The notes: generated by a model from the sequence alone, not told the origin. A stretch of DNA of 64,000 nt from Mucilaginibacter limnophilus (GCF_004005815.1 NZ_SACK01000008.1:184858-248857); one strand, 5' to 3'; positions 44,184 through 55,831 are shown, counted from the stretch's first letter. Made by a program: numbers and translations.

Positions 44184-44996
44184 TTAGTTTAAAATTAACA
44201 GCAATATACCTAAACGATATGCCATCCATGTTATGGTAAGTAACCAACCCAAGCCTAATAACTTGCTGCGACGGATGTGCTCAAGAAACATCAACCCGGC
44301 AACGCCTAAAAAATAAAGTGTGTACACCAATGCTGGCAATTCAACAAATTGTGCCAGCAACAAACAGGGCAGCAGTAAAAGCGCACCCGCGAAAGAAATG
44401 GTCATCATATTACCGAGGTAATCCCACTTTTTACAATTAGCATACAAGCTTACAATTATGCCCTGGAACAGTATCTGTCCGCCGCAAATAGCATATTCAC
44501 GCCAAACGTTACCAACAGGCACCATACCTGTCAACAAATGCGCGTATTGTGTGAGTATAAAACCCACCATCAGCCAGGTGAACAACAGATAAGCTACACG
44601 GTATTTTAGCTTAAAACCGGGCTGCACCTCAAAATTATCAGCAGCGTTGCCGGGCACAATTACCCTGCGGTTGTATGAAATAAAAGCATAAGCTTTCTGC
44701 GCTATCCATATAAAAGGTTTCCACTCAAACAATGCTTTAAACAGCGGGAAGCTATTGGCAACCACTTTAAACAAGCTAACTACACCATATTCCACCTCCC
44801 CTGTTTGAGTGTTTATTAGCGCAATTTCGTTCACCGCGCGCTGCCTGTCAACTAACGGACAGGCGGGCAGCATTTCCTGATAAGGTTTGCGCCCGTTATT
44901 ATCAAGCATGCCGCTGCCTACAAACGCTTTGGTGTACAGGCTGCACATAGGACATTCGGCATCGTATAGTATGATATGGTTACTTAGCGTTTTCAT
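44184..44996 (-). CDS. DCC1-like thiol-disulfide oxidoreductase with membrane extension
   Basis: 270 residues. The N-terminal DCC domain has ILYDAECPMCSLYTKAFV (the DxxCPxC motif that names the family). From about residue 125 onward there are five hydrophobic helices, so it is a DCC-membrane fusion. It follows the 120-codon membrane gene by 10 bases. It may act in thiol exchange at the membrane. Confidence 0.85.
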   Translation of the reverse strand: MKTLSNHIILYDAECPMCSLYTKAFVGSGMLDNNGRKPYQEMLPACPLVDRQRAVNEIALINTQTGEVEYGVVSLFKVVANSFPLFKALFEWKPFIWIAQKAYAFISYNRRVIVPGNAADNFEVQPGFKLKYRVAYLLFTWLMVGFILTQYAHLLTGMVPVGNVWREYAICGGQILFQGIIVSLYANCKKWDYLGNMMTISFAGALLLLPCLLLAQFVELPALVYTLYFLGVAGLMFLEHIRRSKLLGLGWLLTITWMAYRLGILLLILN

Positions 44997-45006
44997 AATA
45001 CATTAT

Positions 45007-45369
45007 TTAAGCATTGGCTCTATTTTGTTGAGCCTTACTGCGTAGTTTAAAAAATATAGTAAGGTTGAGAAAATGCATACCGCCCAGTATAAGAATTATC
45101 CAGCCGAGTTTATAGCTTAGAACCTCAATCACTACACGTGCATCACTGATGCTGCCACTTTCTTTCAGCGCCAAACTCATATAGCCTACATTAATTAGAT
45201 AAAAGCCCACAACCAGTAGTTTATTTACAGAGTCGGCTAAGTTGGTATTGCCGTGAAAAATGTCTACCAGAAATATCCGGCCGTTTTTAAATAGAACCTT
45301 TGCTACCCAGACAGTTAATGCAATGCTAATTAGTAGATAGGTACCGTAAGTTAAAATAAAGTAATTCAT
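45007..45369 (-). CDS. Small membrane protein
   Basis: A 120-residue protein with three hydrophobic helices (TYGTYLLISIALTVWVAKVL, LLVVGFYLINVGYMSLAL, LGWIILILGGMHFLNLTIFF). I recognise no named family, but it co-occurs with DCC and GbsR genes here. First gene of a leftward cluster of about six genes downstream of the GbsR regulator. Confidence 0.7.
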   Translation of the reverse strand: MNYFILTYGTYLLISIALTVWVAKVLFKNGRIFLVDIFHGNTNLADSVNKLLVVGFYLINVGYMSLALKESGSISDARVVIEVLSYKLGWIILILGGMHFLNLTIFFKLRSKAQQNRANA

Positions 45370-45446
45370 GATTTTTAAGATTAAGTTTAGTTTGTAAATT
45401 TTGAATTTTCAATAAAAAATGAAAGTATAGTTTAAAAAAATATATC

Positions 45447-45968
45447 TTATTTGAATATTTTAAAAATCGAACCCCAAAACCAGTTTTCCTCAGCCTTCAT
45501 CATGGTTTCAAGTGTTTTATTGACGTTTCCCGCCAGCTTGTTAATGCCTGATACCGACGATTTGAAGGCCTTATATTCCGGATTCTTCTCATCACCTTTA
45601 ATTTGCGATAGCTCACTCAGTGCTTTCAGTACCGGGTCGAGTTCACGCTTTTTACGTTCCTGTGCCACCTGGCGTGCAATTGTCCAGGCATCCTTTTCTG
45701 CAAAGAAGTATTCCTTACGCTCGCCGGGTTTGTGTTGTTTTTCAACAAGGCCCCAGCTTATCAGGTCGCGCAGGGTCATGTTGGCGTTGCCTCGGGAGAT
45801 ACTCAGCTGCTCCATCACTTCCTCAGTAGTTAAAGCTTCAGGCGAAATCAACAATAGGGCATGTACTTGGGCCATGGTGCGGTTTATACCCCACTCGGAA
45901 CCTAATTTGCCCCAGGTTTCGATAAATTTCGATTTCGCTTCCGCCAATTCCATATACAAATGTAGCAA
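45447..45968 (-). CDS. GbsR/MarR-family transcriptional regulator
   Basis: A 173-residue winged-HTH regulator: NRTMAQVHALLLISPEALTT, then EVMEQLSISRGNANMTLRDL and WGLVEKQHKPGERKEYFFAE, with a C-terminal dimerisation helix. GbsR-type proteins often repress osmolyte or membrane genes; here the leftward cluster starting 77 bases downstream is the obvious target. Confidence 0.9.
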   Translation of the reverse strand: MLHLYMELAEAKSKFIETWGKLGSEWGINRTMAQVHALLLISPEALTTEEVMEQLSISRGNANMTLRDLISWGLVEKQHKPGERKEYFFAEKDAWTIARQVAQERKKRELDPVLKALSELSQIKGDEKNPEYKAFKSSVSGINKLAGNVNKTLETMMKAEENWFWGSIFKIFK

Positions 45969-46114
45969 AGTTTTTAAACTTTCAAATATTATTGAAAGTT
46001 TTTTAGGCTATTTATAAAAATATTTCGATTTAGGTGTAACGTTTTAAAAGTCTACCCGTCTTATAGATAATTAGTATGAGTATTTAGTTCTTTATAAGGT
46101 CAGTTAATAGTTAG

Positions 46115-46150
46115 AAAAAAGCGGTTGCGGATACTCACAGCCGCTTTTTT
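46115..46150. terminator. Hairpin terminator at the nnr gene end
   Basis: AAAAAAGCGG pairs with CCGCTTTTTT (46141-46150). A- and T-runs on both sides let it serve either strand. Confidence 0.75.
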
Positions 46151-47655
46151 TATACGGTAAGTTTTGACATAGTTAAAGGTAGTTGCTGTGCAAGTTTACC
46201 CGGCAACACCACGTTCATGCGGTTAGGCAACGCCAGTTCGTCGCCGGCTTTGCCATGTATATAGACACCGATTAAACAAGCATCTTCAGAGGAATAGCCT
46301 TGCGCCAGCAGTGATGCCAGTATCCCGGTTAGTACATCTCCCATTCCACCGGTTGCCATAGCGGCATTACTGGTCGAGTTAAAATACAGCTTGCCTTGCG
46401 GTGTAGCCGTTATGGTATAATCGTTTTTTAGTATGATATATATATATCTTTCTTCTGCTTGTTTACGCGCAGTTTGCAGCCTGTCCCACCAGCTTGTATG
46501 CTCGCCAAACAAACGATCAAACTCTTTCATGTGCGGCGTTAAAATACTTCCCTGCGGAATATTACCAAACAGCACACTATTGATTGCTATCAGATTAAGC
46601 CCATCAGCGTCAATAACTATCGGCCTTTTGTAATTGGTAAGCACTTCAGAAAGTAGTTCAAGTGCATTTTCACCAGTACCCAGCCCCGGACCAATGGCTA
46701 TGCTGTTGTATTTATCCCATTTTATGTCGGGCAAACTGTTACCATCACGTATTACGGCCATTAATTCAGGCAGGTAACTATTAAGCGCTGTCAGCCCGCT
46801 GGCAGGTATGCAGGCACTGGTAAGTCCTGCTCCTGCGTATGCCGATCCTGCCGAGCTAAGCAATGCCGCCCCCATGGTTTTTTCCTCACCGGCTATAATT
46901 AGCGCGTGGCCATAAGTGCCTTTATTGGTGAACCGTTTTCGCGGTTTTAACAGCTTGCGTATATCTTTCTCTTCGATGTACTGATATGGTGAATCAAGTG
47001 AGCGGGTAAACTCTTCATCCAAACCGATGTTCACTACTTCGCAGCAATTGATGTAATGGCTGGCTTCAGGCAATAAAAAATTAATCTTCGGTTGTTGAAA
47101 GGTTATTACCAAATCGGCTTTTAAAACAACAGCATCCTGCTCAATCGCGCCTTCAGCAAAAAAACCCGTGGGGACGTCAATAGCTACAACGGTTGCATCA
47201 ACGCTATTTAAATATTCAACAAAATGTTTGTATTCACCATCCAGGGGCTTGTTAAGGCCGCTGCCTAAAAGGGCATCGATGATTATCGGGCAGTTTTCTG
47301 CTGTCACTTCAGCTGCCGAATTTACTTCTTTAAAAGGCACATCGGTATGCTGCAGACGGGTTAGGTTTTCAGTAAAATCAGCCGAAGCTTTATCGCTGAA
47401 ACGCGTAATGGTAACATAAATATTTTTATACTGATGCTGGTGCAGCATACGGGCAATAGCAAGTCCGTCGCCACCGTTGTTACCGGTGCCGCAGTAAACA
47501 GCTATCGCTTTTTGCTTGTCAGGAAAGTGGTTTAAAAACCAGCCTACAAACGCCCTTGCGGCCCGTTCCATCAAATCAATAGAAGCAACGGGCTCGTGGC
47601 TAATGGTATATTCGTCGGCTTTACGTATATCGGCAGAAGTAAGCAATGGCAGCAT
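46150..47655 (-). CDS. nnr: Bifunctional NAD(P)H-hydrate repair enzyme (epimerase + ADP/ATP-dependent dehydratase)
   Basis: A 501-residue two-domain enzyme. The N-terminal YjeF_N epimerase domain has AVYCGTGNNGGDGLAIARML and IIIDALLGSGLNKPLDGEY. The C-terminal ribokinase-like dehydratase domain has KGTYGHALIIAGEEKTMGAA, IAIGPGLGTGE, and NAAMATGGMGDVLTGILASL. It repairs NADHX/NADPHX. Length and order are normal. Confidence 0.96.
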   Translation of the reverse strand: MLPLLTSADIRKADEYTISHEPVASIDLMERAARAFVGWFLNHFPDKQKAIAVYCGTGNNGGDGLAIARMLHQHQYKNIYVTITRFSDKASADFTENLTRLQHTDVPFKEVNSAAEVTAENCPIIIDALLGSGLNKPLDGEYKHFVEYLNSVDATVVAIDVPTGFFAEGAIEQDAVVLKADLVITFQQPKINFLLPEASHYINCCEVVNIGLDEEFTRSLDSPYQYIEEKDIRKLLKPRKRFTNKGTYGHALIIAGEEKTMGAALLSSAGSAYAGAGLTSACIPASGLTALNSYLPELMAVIRDGNSLPDIKWDKYNSIAIGPGLGTGENALELLSEVLTNYKRPIVIDADGLNLIAINSVLFGNIPQGSILTPHMKEFDRLFGEHTSWWDRLQTARKQAEERYIYIILKNDYTITATPQGKLYFNSTSNAAMATGGMGDVLTGILASLLAQGYSSEDACLIGVYIHGKAGDELALPNRMNVVLPGKLAQQLPLTMSKLTV

Positions 47656-47718
47656 AACATCATAAAGTTATGATTATTGCTTTTTGTTTCCTTCTACAAA
47701 ATTGGTTAACGGAAAAAA

Positions 47719-48303
47719 TTAGTTTTTAAGGCTCAGCTCCTTGGTTTGCATCATTTTACGCAGGTTATTAAGGGCGTAACGCATACGGCCCAACGCGGTG
47801 TTGATGCTTACATCGGTAACATCGGCAATTTCCTTAAAGCTCATATCACCAAAGTGGCGCATAATAAGCACCTCTTTTTGCTCTGAAGGCAATAACTGGA
47901 TAAGGCTTTTCAGGTCTTTATGCGTTTGTTCGCGCACCATACGGTCTTCGGTACTCTCATCATAATTACCCAAAACCTCGAAAATATCAAAGTCGTCGCC
48001 GTTACTAACCATAGGCGCGCGTTTTTCACGGCGAAAATGGTCGATCACCAGGTTGTGCGCAATACGGGTTACCCAAGGTAAAAACTTACCCTCCTCGTTA
48101 TATTTTCCGGCTTTTAAGGTGTTTATTACTTTTATAAAGGCATCCTGAAAGATATCCTCGGCCAGATATTCGTCTTTAACAAGCAAATAAATAGAAGTAT
48201 ATATTTTTGACTGATACCTGCGGATAAGTTCAACAAGCCCGCCTTCGTCGCCTGATATATATAGATGGATTAGATCCTGATCACTTTGCAATTTTAAATC
48301 CAT
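47719..48303 (-). CDS. ECF sigma factor
   Basis: The ATG at 48303 (MDLKLQSDQDLIHLYISG) is chosen; upstream codons are AT-rich and not sigma-like. About 194 residues. Region 2: AEDIFQDAFIKVINTLKAG and WVTRIAHNLVIDHFRREK; region 4: LPSEQKEVLIMRHFGDMSFK and VSINTALGRMRYALNNLR. No anti-sigma is adjacent. This resembles the conserved housekeeping-like ECF sigma of Sphingobacteriaceae. Confidence 0.92.
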   Translation of the reverse strand: MDLKLQSDQDLIHLYISGDEGGLVELIRRYQSKIYTSIYLLVKDEYLAEDIFQDAFIKVINTLKAGKYNEEGKFLPWVTRIAHNLVIDHFRREKRAPMVSNGDDFDIFEVLGNYDESTEDRMVREQTHKDLKSLIQLLPSEQKEVLIMRHFGDMSFKEIADVTDVSINTALGRMRYALNNLRKMMQTKELSLKN

Positions 48304-48607
48304 AGAAATCTCTCTACTTAAATATAGTTTTAAATAAATGTTAAGTAAAGTTTTTCCTATAGCGTGCTTTCTTTTAGGGGTTAAAGAATTTCTTATCTCA
48401 AATAAAATAAAAATAACAATAAAAAGCAAATTTATTTGTTTGACTATGTAAGTGTACCTACGTTTAACGGCTACTTAAAGATTTTTGGGATAATCTTTTA
48501 TTGTACAATACTTTTCTTTGCTATACTATTACCTCTTACTGACAACAATTCTTTCCGTGCATTTGCATCTTGCTAAACATTTTAGGATTTTTGCACTTTC
48601 TCATTTA

Positions 48608-48654
48608 GTCGATAGACCATAGTCCATAGAAACTATCGTCTATGGACTATCGAC
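48608..48654. repeat. Imperfect palindrome directly upstream of uvrA
   Basis: GTCCATAGA (48622-48630) and TCTATGGAC (48639-48647), flanked by GTCGATA and TATCGAC, form an interrupted 16-bp dyad ending nine bases before the uvrA ATG. It could be a leader hairpin or a dispersed repeat. Confidence 0.55.
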
Positions 48655-48663
48655 ATACAACGC

Positions 48664-51522
48664 ATGATTAACGAAGCAGAAAAAGACGCTCAAAAGCATA
48701 TAATTATAAAAGGCGCAAAGGTGCATAACCTGAAGAACCTTGATGTTGCCATACCTAAGAATAAGCTGGTGGTGGTTACAGGCATGTCGGGCTCGGGCAA
48801 ATCGTCGCTGGCGTTTGATACGCTGTACGCCGAAGGCCAGCGCCGTTATGTGGAAAGCCTTTCATCATACGCGCGCCAGTTTTTAGGGCGGATGAACAAG
48901 CCTGATGTTGATTATATTAAAGGCATTGCCCCTGCCATAGCTATAGAGCAGAAGGTAATCACCTCGAACCCGCGCTCAACCGTAGGTACCTCTACCGAGA
49001 TATATGATTATTTAAAGCTGCTGTTTTCGCGCATTGGCAAAACGTATTCGCCTTTATCGGGCAATATTGTTAAAAGAGACACGGTTACCGATGTGATCAA
49101 CTTTGTGCTTAGCCTGCCAGACGATACTCAGGTTACTATACTTTGTCCGTTACACCCGCACAACAACCGCAGCCTGAAAGAGGAGCTTGCCGTACTGATG
49201 CAAAAAGGCTTTGTGCGTGTTGAATATAAAGGTAAGCTGGCTCGTATTGAGGCATTGCTTGAAGATGAAAGCATTGCGGCCGATACTGAAATGTCAACTA
49301 AAAAGTCGAAGAAAGCAGACCATACTCAGTCGGATGCCGATCATAGCGATGTGCGAATTGTGATTGACCGTGTTACCAAAAACGAGGAAGAGGAAACCGT
49401 AAGCCGCCTGGGTGACAGTATCCAAACCGCGTTTTTTGAAGGTAAAGGTGATTGTTACATACGCTGGCAAGATGGCGACGCTGAGCAGGAACGCTTTTTT
49501 TGCGACCGCTTCGAACTTGACGGTATCCGTTTTGAAGAGCCTTCGCCAAACTTTTTCAGCTTTAACAACCCTTACGGAGCCTGTAAAAAATGCGAGGGCT
49601 ATGGCAAGGTGATTGGCATTGACGAAGACTTGGTTATTCCCGATAAAAGTAAAACCGTGTACGAAGGCGCCATAGCGCCTTGGCGCGGCGAAAAAATGCG
49701 GGAGTGGAACGACCGCCTTGTGAAAAACGCTATTAAGTTTGACTTCCCGATACACCGCCAGTACAATCAGCTTACCGAAGAGCAACAGCGCCTGCTTTGG
49801 AAGGGCAACAGCTACTTCCAGGGTTTAGATGCTTTCTTTAAGGAACTGGAAGAACAAACTTATAAGATACAATACCGCGTTCTGCTTTCACGCTACCGCG
49901 GAAAAACCACCTGCCCTGATTGTAAAGGTAGTCGTTTGCGCCCCGATGCGGCTTATGTAAAGATCAACGGCAAATCGATAACCGACATTGTACTAATGCC
50001 GCTTGATAAAGCCTTTGAGTTTTTTAATGGGCTCGAGCTTTCGGCACATGATGAAAAGATTGGCCGCAGGTTGTTAACCGAGATAACCAACCGGCTTAAC
50101 TTTTTAAATGATGTTGGATTGAGTTATCTTACATTGAACCGTTTGTCGAATACTTTATCGGGGGGTGAGTCGCAGCGTATTAATTTGGCTACTTCCTTAG
50201 GCAGCAGTTTGGTAGGGTCCATTTATGTATTGGATGAACCGAGTATCGGCCTGCACCCGCGCGACACCAACCGCCTGATAGGCGTACTTAAATCTCTGCG
50301 TGATGTAGGCAACACCGTTTTGGTTGTTGAGCACGAAGAGGAAGTAATGAAAGCGGCAGACCATATTATTGATATCGGCCCTGAAGCCGGTACACACGGC
50401 GGCGAGTTGATATTTACAGGTACCTACACCGACATAATAACTGACGATAAAAGTCTTACCGGCAAGTATTTAAGCGGAAGAGAAGAAATTGCTATTCCAA
50501 CGCAACGCCGTAAATGGAACGATCACATTACCATAAAAGGCGCGCGCGAAAATAACCTAAAGCATGTAACCGCCAAGTTCCCGTTAGGCGTGCTTACTGT
50601 GGTTACAGGGGTTTCCGGCTCTGGTAAAACAAGCCTTGTAAAACGCATCCTGCACCCTGCCCTGCAAAAAACGCTGGGCAATTACAACGGCGAGCAAACC
50701 GGCGCATACGATGCTATTGAGGGCGATTACAATAAAATTGAGCAGGTGGAATTGGTCGACCAGAACCCTATAGGTCGCTCATCGCGCTCGAACCCGGTTA
50801 CTTACGTTAAGGCCTGGGACGAGATACGTAACCTGTATGCCTCACAAGCATCGGCTAAAGCAGCAGGCTTAAAGCCATCAGCGTTTTCATTTAATGTTGA
50901 AGGTGGCCGTTGCGACGTTTGCCAGGGCGAAGGTGAAGTAAAGATAGAGATGCAGTTTATGGCTGATATCTTTTTGACATGCGAAGCCTGCAACGGTAAT
51001 CGTTTCAAGCAAAACGTACTTGACATTACCTACAATGAAAAGAATGTATCGGAAGTATTGAATTTGACCATTGACGAGGCCGTTGAATTCTTCGCCAAAG
51101 AGACCAAAATCATCAACAAAATAAAACCTTTGGTCGATGTAGGTTTAGGTTATGTGCATCTGGGGCAATCTTCAAACACCCTATCGGGCGGTGAGGCGCA
51201 ACGCATCAAGCTGGCTTCGTTCCTGGTGAAAGGCAACAACACCAATAAAACGCTGTTTATTTTTGACGAACCGACTACCGGGCTACATTTTGCTGATATA
51301 AAGAAACTACTAAAATCATTCGACGCGCTGTTGAACCAGGGTAATACCATCATTGTAATAGAACACAATATGGACGTTATTAAATGCGCCGACTGGATTA
51401 TTGACATCGGCCCCGAAGGTGGCGACCGCGGTGGTAATGTGGTGTTTGAAGGTGTGCCCGAAGATTTGATTAAACAGGAAGGGTCTTATACGGGCGAGTA
51501 TTTGAGAGAGCGATTTCTATAA
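48664..51522 (+). CDS. uvrA: Excinuclease ABC subunit A
   Basis: A 952-residue UvrA. Two ABC modules: Walker [13 protein letters not shown] near residue 38 and [14 protein letters not shown] near 650; signatures [12 protein letters not shown] and [12 protein letters not shown]. The zinc modules are CKKCEGYG with CPDCKGS, and CDVCQGEGE with CEACNGN. It recognises bulky DNA lesions and loads UvrB. A second uvrA lies at 52829-55675. Confidence 0.95.
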   Translation: MINEAEKDAQKHIIIKGAKVHNLKNLDVAIPKNKLVVVTGMSGSGKSSLAFDTLYAEGQRRYVESLSSYARQFLGRMNKPDVDYIKGIAPAIAIEQKVITSNPRSTVGTSTEIYDYLKLLFSRIGKTYSPLSGNIVKRDTVTDVINFVLSLPDDTQVTILCPLHPHNNRSLKEELAVLMQKGFVRVEYKGKLARIEALLEDESIAADTEMSTKKSKKADHTQSDADHSDVRIVIDRVTKNEEEETVSRLGDSIQTAFFEGKGDCYIRWQDGDAEQERFFCDRFELDGIRFEEPSPNFFSFNNPYGACKKCEGYGKVIGIDEDLVIPDKSKTVYEGAIAPWRGEKMREWNDRLVKNAIKFDFPIHRQYNQLTEEQQRLLWKGNSYFQGLDAFFKELEEQTYKIQYRVLLSRYRGKTTCPDCKGSRLRPDAAYVKINGKSITDIVLMPLDKAFEFFNGLELSAHDEKIGRRLLTEITNRLNFLNDVGLSYLTLNRLSNTLSGGESQRINLATSLGSSLVGSIYVLDEPSIGLHPRDTNRLIGVLKSLRDVGNTVLVVEHEEEVMKAADHIIDIGPEAGTHGGELIFTGTYTDIITDDKSLTGKYLSGREEIAIPTQRRKWNDHITIKGARENNLKHVTAKFPLGVLTVVTGVSGSGKTSLVKRILHPALQKTLGNYNGEQTGAYDAIEGDYNKIEQVELVDQNPIGRSSRSNPVTYVKAWDEIRNLYASQASAKAAGLKPSAFSFNVEGGRCDVCQGEGEVKIEMQFMADIFLTCEACNGNRFKQNVLDITYNEKNVSEVLNLTIDEAVEFFAKETKIINKIKPLVDVGLGYVHLGQSSNTLSGGEAQRIKLASFLVKGNNTNKTLFIFDEPTTGLHFADIKKLLKSFDALLNQGNTIIVIEHNMDVIKCADWIIDIGPEGGDRGGNVVFEGVPEDLIKQEGSYTGEYLRERFL

Positions 51523-51523
51523 C

Positions 51524-51602
51524 TGTCATTCTGAGCGATAGCGAAGAATCTATCGGCGATTAGAAGTTCGCTACAGATTCTTCGCTATCGCTCAGAATGA
51601 CA
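51524..51602. repeat. 28-bp perfect inverted repeat (dispersed-repeat type) between uvrA and bshA
   Basis: The arm 51524-51551 (TGTCATTCTGAGCGATAGCG, then AAGAATCT) is exactly complementary to 51575-51602, around a 23-base loop. It lies between convergent genes and may terminate both. The sequence resembles the GTCATTCTGAGCGAAGCGAA type of intergenic repeat seen in several phyla. Confidence 0.85.
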
Positions 51603-51612
51603 AAAGAATAAC

Positions 51613-52764
51613 TTATTTTCCCGCTTTACTTCGCTCAATTACCTGCATATAGTAATTCTCATACTCAGGCAGTATATTCTGCAGGTCGAATACTTTGGCA
51701 CGGGCAAGGGCATTCTCTTTAAAAGTATTAAGGCGGTCGTCGTCCTGAAGTATATGTATAGCGGCTTCGGCCATGCCTTTTACGTCGCCAACATCCTTTA
51801 AAAAGCCGGTTTCACCGTCAACATTCAATTCGGGTAAACCACCTGTGTTGCTGCTGATAACAGGCACCTTACAGGCCATGGCTTCAAGTGCGGCTAAACC
51901 AAAACTCTCTGATTGTGATGGCATCAGGAACAGGTCAGACACTGAAAGTATTTCTTCAATAGCGTCCTGTTTGCCCAGGAAGCGTATCTGGTCGGCTACG
52001 CCAAGGTCGCGCGCCAGTTGCTCACATCCCGAACGCTCGCCACCATCACCCACCATAAGCAGGCGTGCGGGCACTTCCTTCACCACTTCAGCAAAAATCT
52101 TTACCACATCTTCGGTACGTTTTACCTTACGAAAATTAGAGGTATGTACCAGTATTTTTTCACCGTTTGGTGCTATCGCCTTGCGGAAATGGTCTTTCGG
52201 CTTCAGGCTGAAACGGTTCAAATCTATAAAGTTCGGGATAACCTTTATCTCGTTCTGTATATCGAAAAAGTCGTAAGTGTCTTTGCGTAAATGTTCAGAT
52301 ACGGCGGTTACTCCGTCAGACTTATTGATGGAAAAAGTAACTACCGGATTATACGTACGATCTTTACCAACAAGAGTAATATCGGTACCATGCAGGGTGG
52401 TAACAAAGGGAATGTCAATACCGTAGGTGGCCAAAATCTGCTTTGCCATAAACGCTGCTGAAGCATGTGGAATGGCATAATGAACATGCAATACGTCGAG
52501 CTTTTCAAAACGCACAACATCTACCAGTCGACTTGCAAGAGCCAGCTCATACGGCGGAAAGTCAAACAAAGGATAGTTAGAAACCGACACCTCGTGATAG
52601 AAGAGGTTTTCAGAAAACAGGTCGAGACGGGCCGGCTGGTTATATGTTACAAAGTGAACCTGGTGGCCACGATCGGCAAGCGCTTTCCCTAACTCTGTGG
52701 CAACAACCCCGCTACCGCCGAAGGTTGGATAACAAACAATTCCTATTTTCATTTTCAACTGCAA
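51613..52764 (-). CDS. bshA: N-acetyl-alpha-D-glucosaminyl L-malate synthase (bacillithiol synthesis)
   Basis: A 383-residue GT4 glycosyltransferase. GIVCYPTFGGSGVVATELG, LFDFPPYELALASRLVDV, HVHYAIPHASAAFMAKQI and LHGTDITLVGKD are BshA signatures; SQSESFGLAALEAMACKVPV is the nucleotide-sugar binding E-x7-E motif. It makes GlcNAc-malate, the first bacillithiol intermediate, so the organism probably uses bacillithiol as its low-molecular-weight thiol. Confidence 0.95.
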   Translation of the reverse strand: MQLKMKIGIVCYPTFGGSGVVATELGKALADRGHQVHFVTYNQPARLDLFSENLFYHEVSVSNYPLFDFPPYELALASRLVDVVRFEKLDVLHVHYAIPHASAAFMAKQILATYGIDIPFVTTLHGTDITLVGKDRTYNPVVTFSINKSDGVTAVSEHLRKDTYDFFDIQNEIKVIPNFIDLNRFSLKPKDHFRKAIAPNGEKILVHTSNFRKVKRTEDVVKIFAEVVKEVPARLLMVGDGGERSGCEQLARDLGVADQIRFLGKQDAIEEILSVSDLFLMPSQSESFGLAALEAMACKVPVISSNTGGLPELNVDGETGFLKDVGDVKGMAEAAIHILQDDDRLNTFKENALARAKVFDLQNILPEYENYYMQVIERSKAGK

Positions 52765-52828
52765 TGTTAACAGCTATTTATGGCAAATGTGTTAACAGCG
52801 TGTAAAATATAGGAAGCTTGCACGTTTG

Positions 52829-55675
52829 TTACTTTATGCCCATCTCCTTCTTTAAAAACTTGCCGGTAAAGCTGTCTTTCACCTTGCACAAGCCTTCAGG
52901 CGTACCGCTGAACAGTATTTTACCACCACCTGAACCGCCTTCCGGACCAAGGTCTATCACATGATCAGCAACCTTTATTACGTCAAGATTATGCTCGATA
53001 ACCAATACCGTATTGCCCTTATCAACTAACTGGTTAAGTACGCCAAGCAATACATTAATGTCCTCAAAGTGCAAGCCGGTAGTTGGTTCATCAAGTATGT
53101 AAAATGTATTGCCTGTGTCTTTTTTAGAAAGCTCGGTAGCCAGCTTTACACGCTGCGCCTCACCACCCGATAGGGTGGTTGACGCCTGCCCAAGCGTGAT
53201 ATAGCCTAAACCAACGTCAAATAGTGTTTTTACCTTTCGGTAGATTGATGGGATATGCTCAAAAAACGCAACCGCGTCCTCAATGCTCATGTCCAATACA
53301 TCACTTATGGATTTTCCGCGATAACGCACTTCAAGGGTTTCTCGGTTGTATCGCCTGCCACCACATTCTTCACAAGGAACTTGTACATCTGGCAAAAAGT
53401 TCATTTCAATTACTTTCATACCCGCACCCTGGCAGGTTTCACAACGCCCGCCTTTTACATTGAACGAGAAACGTCCCGGTTTGTAGCCGCGTATCTTGGC
53501 TTCAGGCAGTTGCACATACAAGTTACGGATGTCTGAAAACACACCGGTGTAGGTAGCCGGGTTTGAACGCGGTGTACGACCGATTGGCGTTTGATCGATC
53601 TCGATAACCTTATCAATTTTTTCCAACCCTTCAATGCTTCCATATGGTAAAGGCTGTTTTTTAGCCCGGAAGAAATGATGATTTAATATTGGGTATAGGG
53701 TTTCAGTAATTAAACTTGATTTACCGCTGCCTGATACGCCGGTGATGCCTATCAGCTTACCTAATGGAAACTCTACCGAAACATTCTTTAAATTATGTCC
53801 AGACGCTTTTTTCAATACCAGCTTGTTACCGTTACCTTCACGGCGCTTTTTAGGGATTTTTATTTCGCGTTCCCCGTTAATATATGATGTGGTAAGTGTA
53901 TGTTCTTTCATCAGTTCGGCAGGGGTACCTTGCGCTACCACCTGACCGCCATGAACACCGGCTGCCGGCCCCATGTCAATCACGTGGTCAGCTTCAAGTA
54001 TCATGTCTTTATCGTGCTCAACTACAAGTACGGTATTACCCAGGTCGCGCAGATTTTTAAGCGCGTTTATCAGGCGCTCGTTATCCCGCTGGTGAAGGCC
54101 GATGCTTGGCTCGTCAAGGATGTACATTACATTCATTAATTGCGAACCAATTTGTGTAGCCAGCCTGATCCGCTGCGCCTCGCCGCCCGAAAGGGTTTTG
54201 GCTGTACGGTCAAGCGTTAAGTAGCTCAAGCCTACATCAAGCAAAAAGCCAATGCGTGCACGTATCTCTTTCAGTATCTCGCGGGCAATAACGTTCTGAC
54301 GCTCGCTAAGCCTTCCTTCCAGATTATCAAACCAGGCATTCAGCGTGGTGATGTCCATGCAGGCTAACTCGAAGATATTCTTTTCATCAACCTTGAAGTG
54401 CAGCGATTCTTTTTTCAACCTTGCACCGCCACAAACCGGGCAGGTTTTAAGCACACGGTAATTTTCCATGTCTTCCACGTCGTCGTCACCACGGCGTTCC
54501 TGCTGGTCTTCCAGCATTTTAACTATACCTTCAAAGTTGATGGAATAGTTTTGTACGTTCCATTTGTTGTACTCTACCGCAACGCTTATCTTTTCCTCAG
54601 TACCGTTTAAAATAATATCAAGCTTTTCCCGATCCAGTTTTTCAATCGGGGTAGAAAGCGAAAACTCAAACTTTTTGCCCAGCGCTTTCAGCACCTGAAA
54701 AATCCATGTTTCTTTGTATTCGCCAATGGGCGCAAGGCCGCCTTTTTCTATGCTTAATTTTGGATTAGGTATCACTGCCGACTCATCCACCTCGAAAATA
54801 TAGCCAAGTCCGTTACACTTTTCGCAGGCGCCATAAGGCGAGTTGAATGAAAATGTATTTGGCTGAGGCTCATCATATGAGATACCCGAAACCGGGTCCA
54901 TCAAATACTTACTAAAGTATGATACATTGTTATCTTTATCAGCAATGCGGATGATACCTTTTGCCAGCTTTAGCGCTGTTTGCACCGAATCATATAAACG
55001 CTTGCCGTCTTTTTCGTTAACAACCAACCGGTCAACCACAATATCTATATCGTGTATTTTGTACCTGTCAAGCTGCATTTTGGGTGTTACATCGGCAATT
55101 GTACCGTCAACCCAAACTTTTAAATACCCTTGTTTGCGTATGCTTTCAAATAGTTCGCGGTAATGTCCTTTACGGCCTTTTACCACCGGCGCCATAATGT
55201 TTACAGGCTGACCGTCAAACTTTTCGTTAATGGTACGCAGTATCTGGTCTTCACTCATGCGCTCCATTTTCTCACCTGTGGTGTAAGAGTAAGCATCACC
55301 CGCACGGGCGAACAACAAACGCATAAAATCGTATATCTCGGTAATAGTACCCACCGTTGAGCGGGGGTTTTTGCTGGTTGTTTTCTGCTCGATAGCGATT
55401 ACCGGACTTAGACCCGACACTTTATCTACATCCGGGCGCTCCATGCCGCCCATAAACTGGCGCGAGTAAGCCGAAAATGTTTCCATATAGCGGCGCTGCC
55501 CCTCAGCATAAATAGTATCAAATGCCAGTGACGATTTTCCGCTGCCGCTAAGCCCGGTAACAACCACCAGTTGGTTACGCGGAAACGAAACGTCGATATT
55601 TTTTAAATTATGAACCCGCGCACCATAAACTTCAACTTCGCTTTGTTCGCCCAGGTCAATACGTTGATCACTCAT
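52829..55675 (-). CDS. uvrA: Excinuclease ABC subunit A (second copy)
   Basis: The ATG at 55675 ([20 protein letters not shown]) is chosen over one 27 codons upstream. About 948 residues, all UvrA motifs present: [46 protein letters not shown] with [36 protein letters not shown] with [25 protein letters not shown]. It differs from the other copy over the DNA-binding insert, so it is a paralogue, not a recent duplicate. Confidence 0.95.
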   Translation of the reverse strand: MSDQRIDLGEQSEVEVYGARVHNLKNIDVSFPRNQLVVVTGLSGSGKSSLAFDTIYAEGQRRYMETFSAYSRQFMGGMERPDVDKVSGLSPVIAIEQKTTSKNPRSTVGTITEIYDFMRLLFARAGDAYSYTTGEKMERMSEDQILRTINEKFDGQPVNIMAPVVKGRKGHYRELFESIRKQGYLKVWVDGTIADVTPKMQLDRYKIHDIDIVVDRLVVNEKDGKRLYDSVQTALKLAKGIIRIADKDNNVSYFSKYLMDPVSGISYDEPQPNTFSFNSPYGACEKCNGLGYIFEVDESAVIPNPKLSIEKGGLAPIGEYKETWIFQVLKALGKKFEFSLSTPIEKLDREKLDIILNGTEEKISVAVEYNKWNVQNYSINFEGIVKMLEDQQERRGDDDVEDMENYRVLKTCPVCGGARLKKESLHFKVDEKNIFELACMDITTLNAWFDNLEGRLSERQNVIAREILKEIRARIGFLLDVGLSYLTLDRTAKTLSGGEAQRIRLATQIGSQLMNVMYILDEPSIGLHQRDNERLINALKNLRDLGNTVLVVEHDKDMILEADHVIDMGPAAGVHGGQVVAQGTPAELMKEHTLTTSYINGEREIKIPKKRREGNGNKLVLKKASGHNLKNVSVEFPLGKLIGITGVSGSGKSSLITETLYPILNHHFFRAKKQPLPYGSIEGLEKIDKVIEIDQTPIGRTPRSNPATYTGVFSDIRNLYVQLPEAKIRGYKPGRFSFNVKGGRCETCQGAGMKVIEMNFLPDVQVPCEECGGRRYNRETLEVRYRGKSISDVLDMSIEDAVAFFEHIPSIYRKVKTLFDVGLGYITLGQASTTLSGGEAQRVKLATELSKKDTGNTFYILDEPTTGLHFEDINVLLGVLNQLVDKGNTVLVIEHNLDVIKVADHVIDLGPEGGSGGGKILFSGTPEGLCKVKDSFTGKFLKKEMGIK

Positions 55676-55831
55676 ATAATATATAAAACGCAATAGATTA
55701 ACCGCGGTTAAGCGGCTTAGTTTCAACAATAAATGTTTTGCTAAAATTTTTTGCAAATATACATAAAAAGGCTTTGTTTAATAACAGGTGATTGTAACCG
55801 CAATGTGATTGAATGTTTATAAGAAATATTA

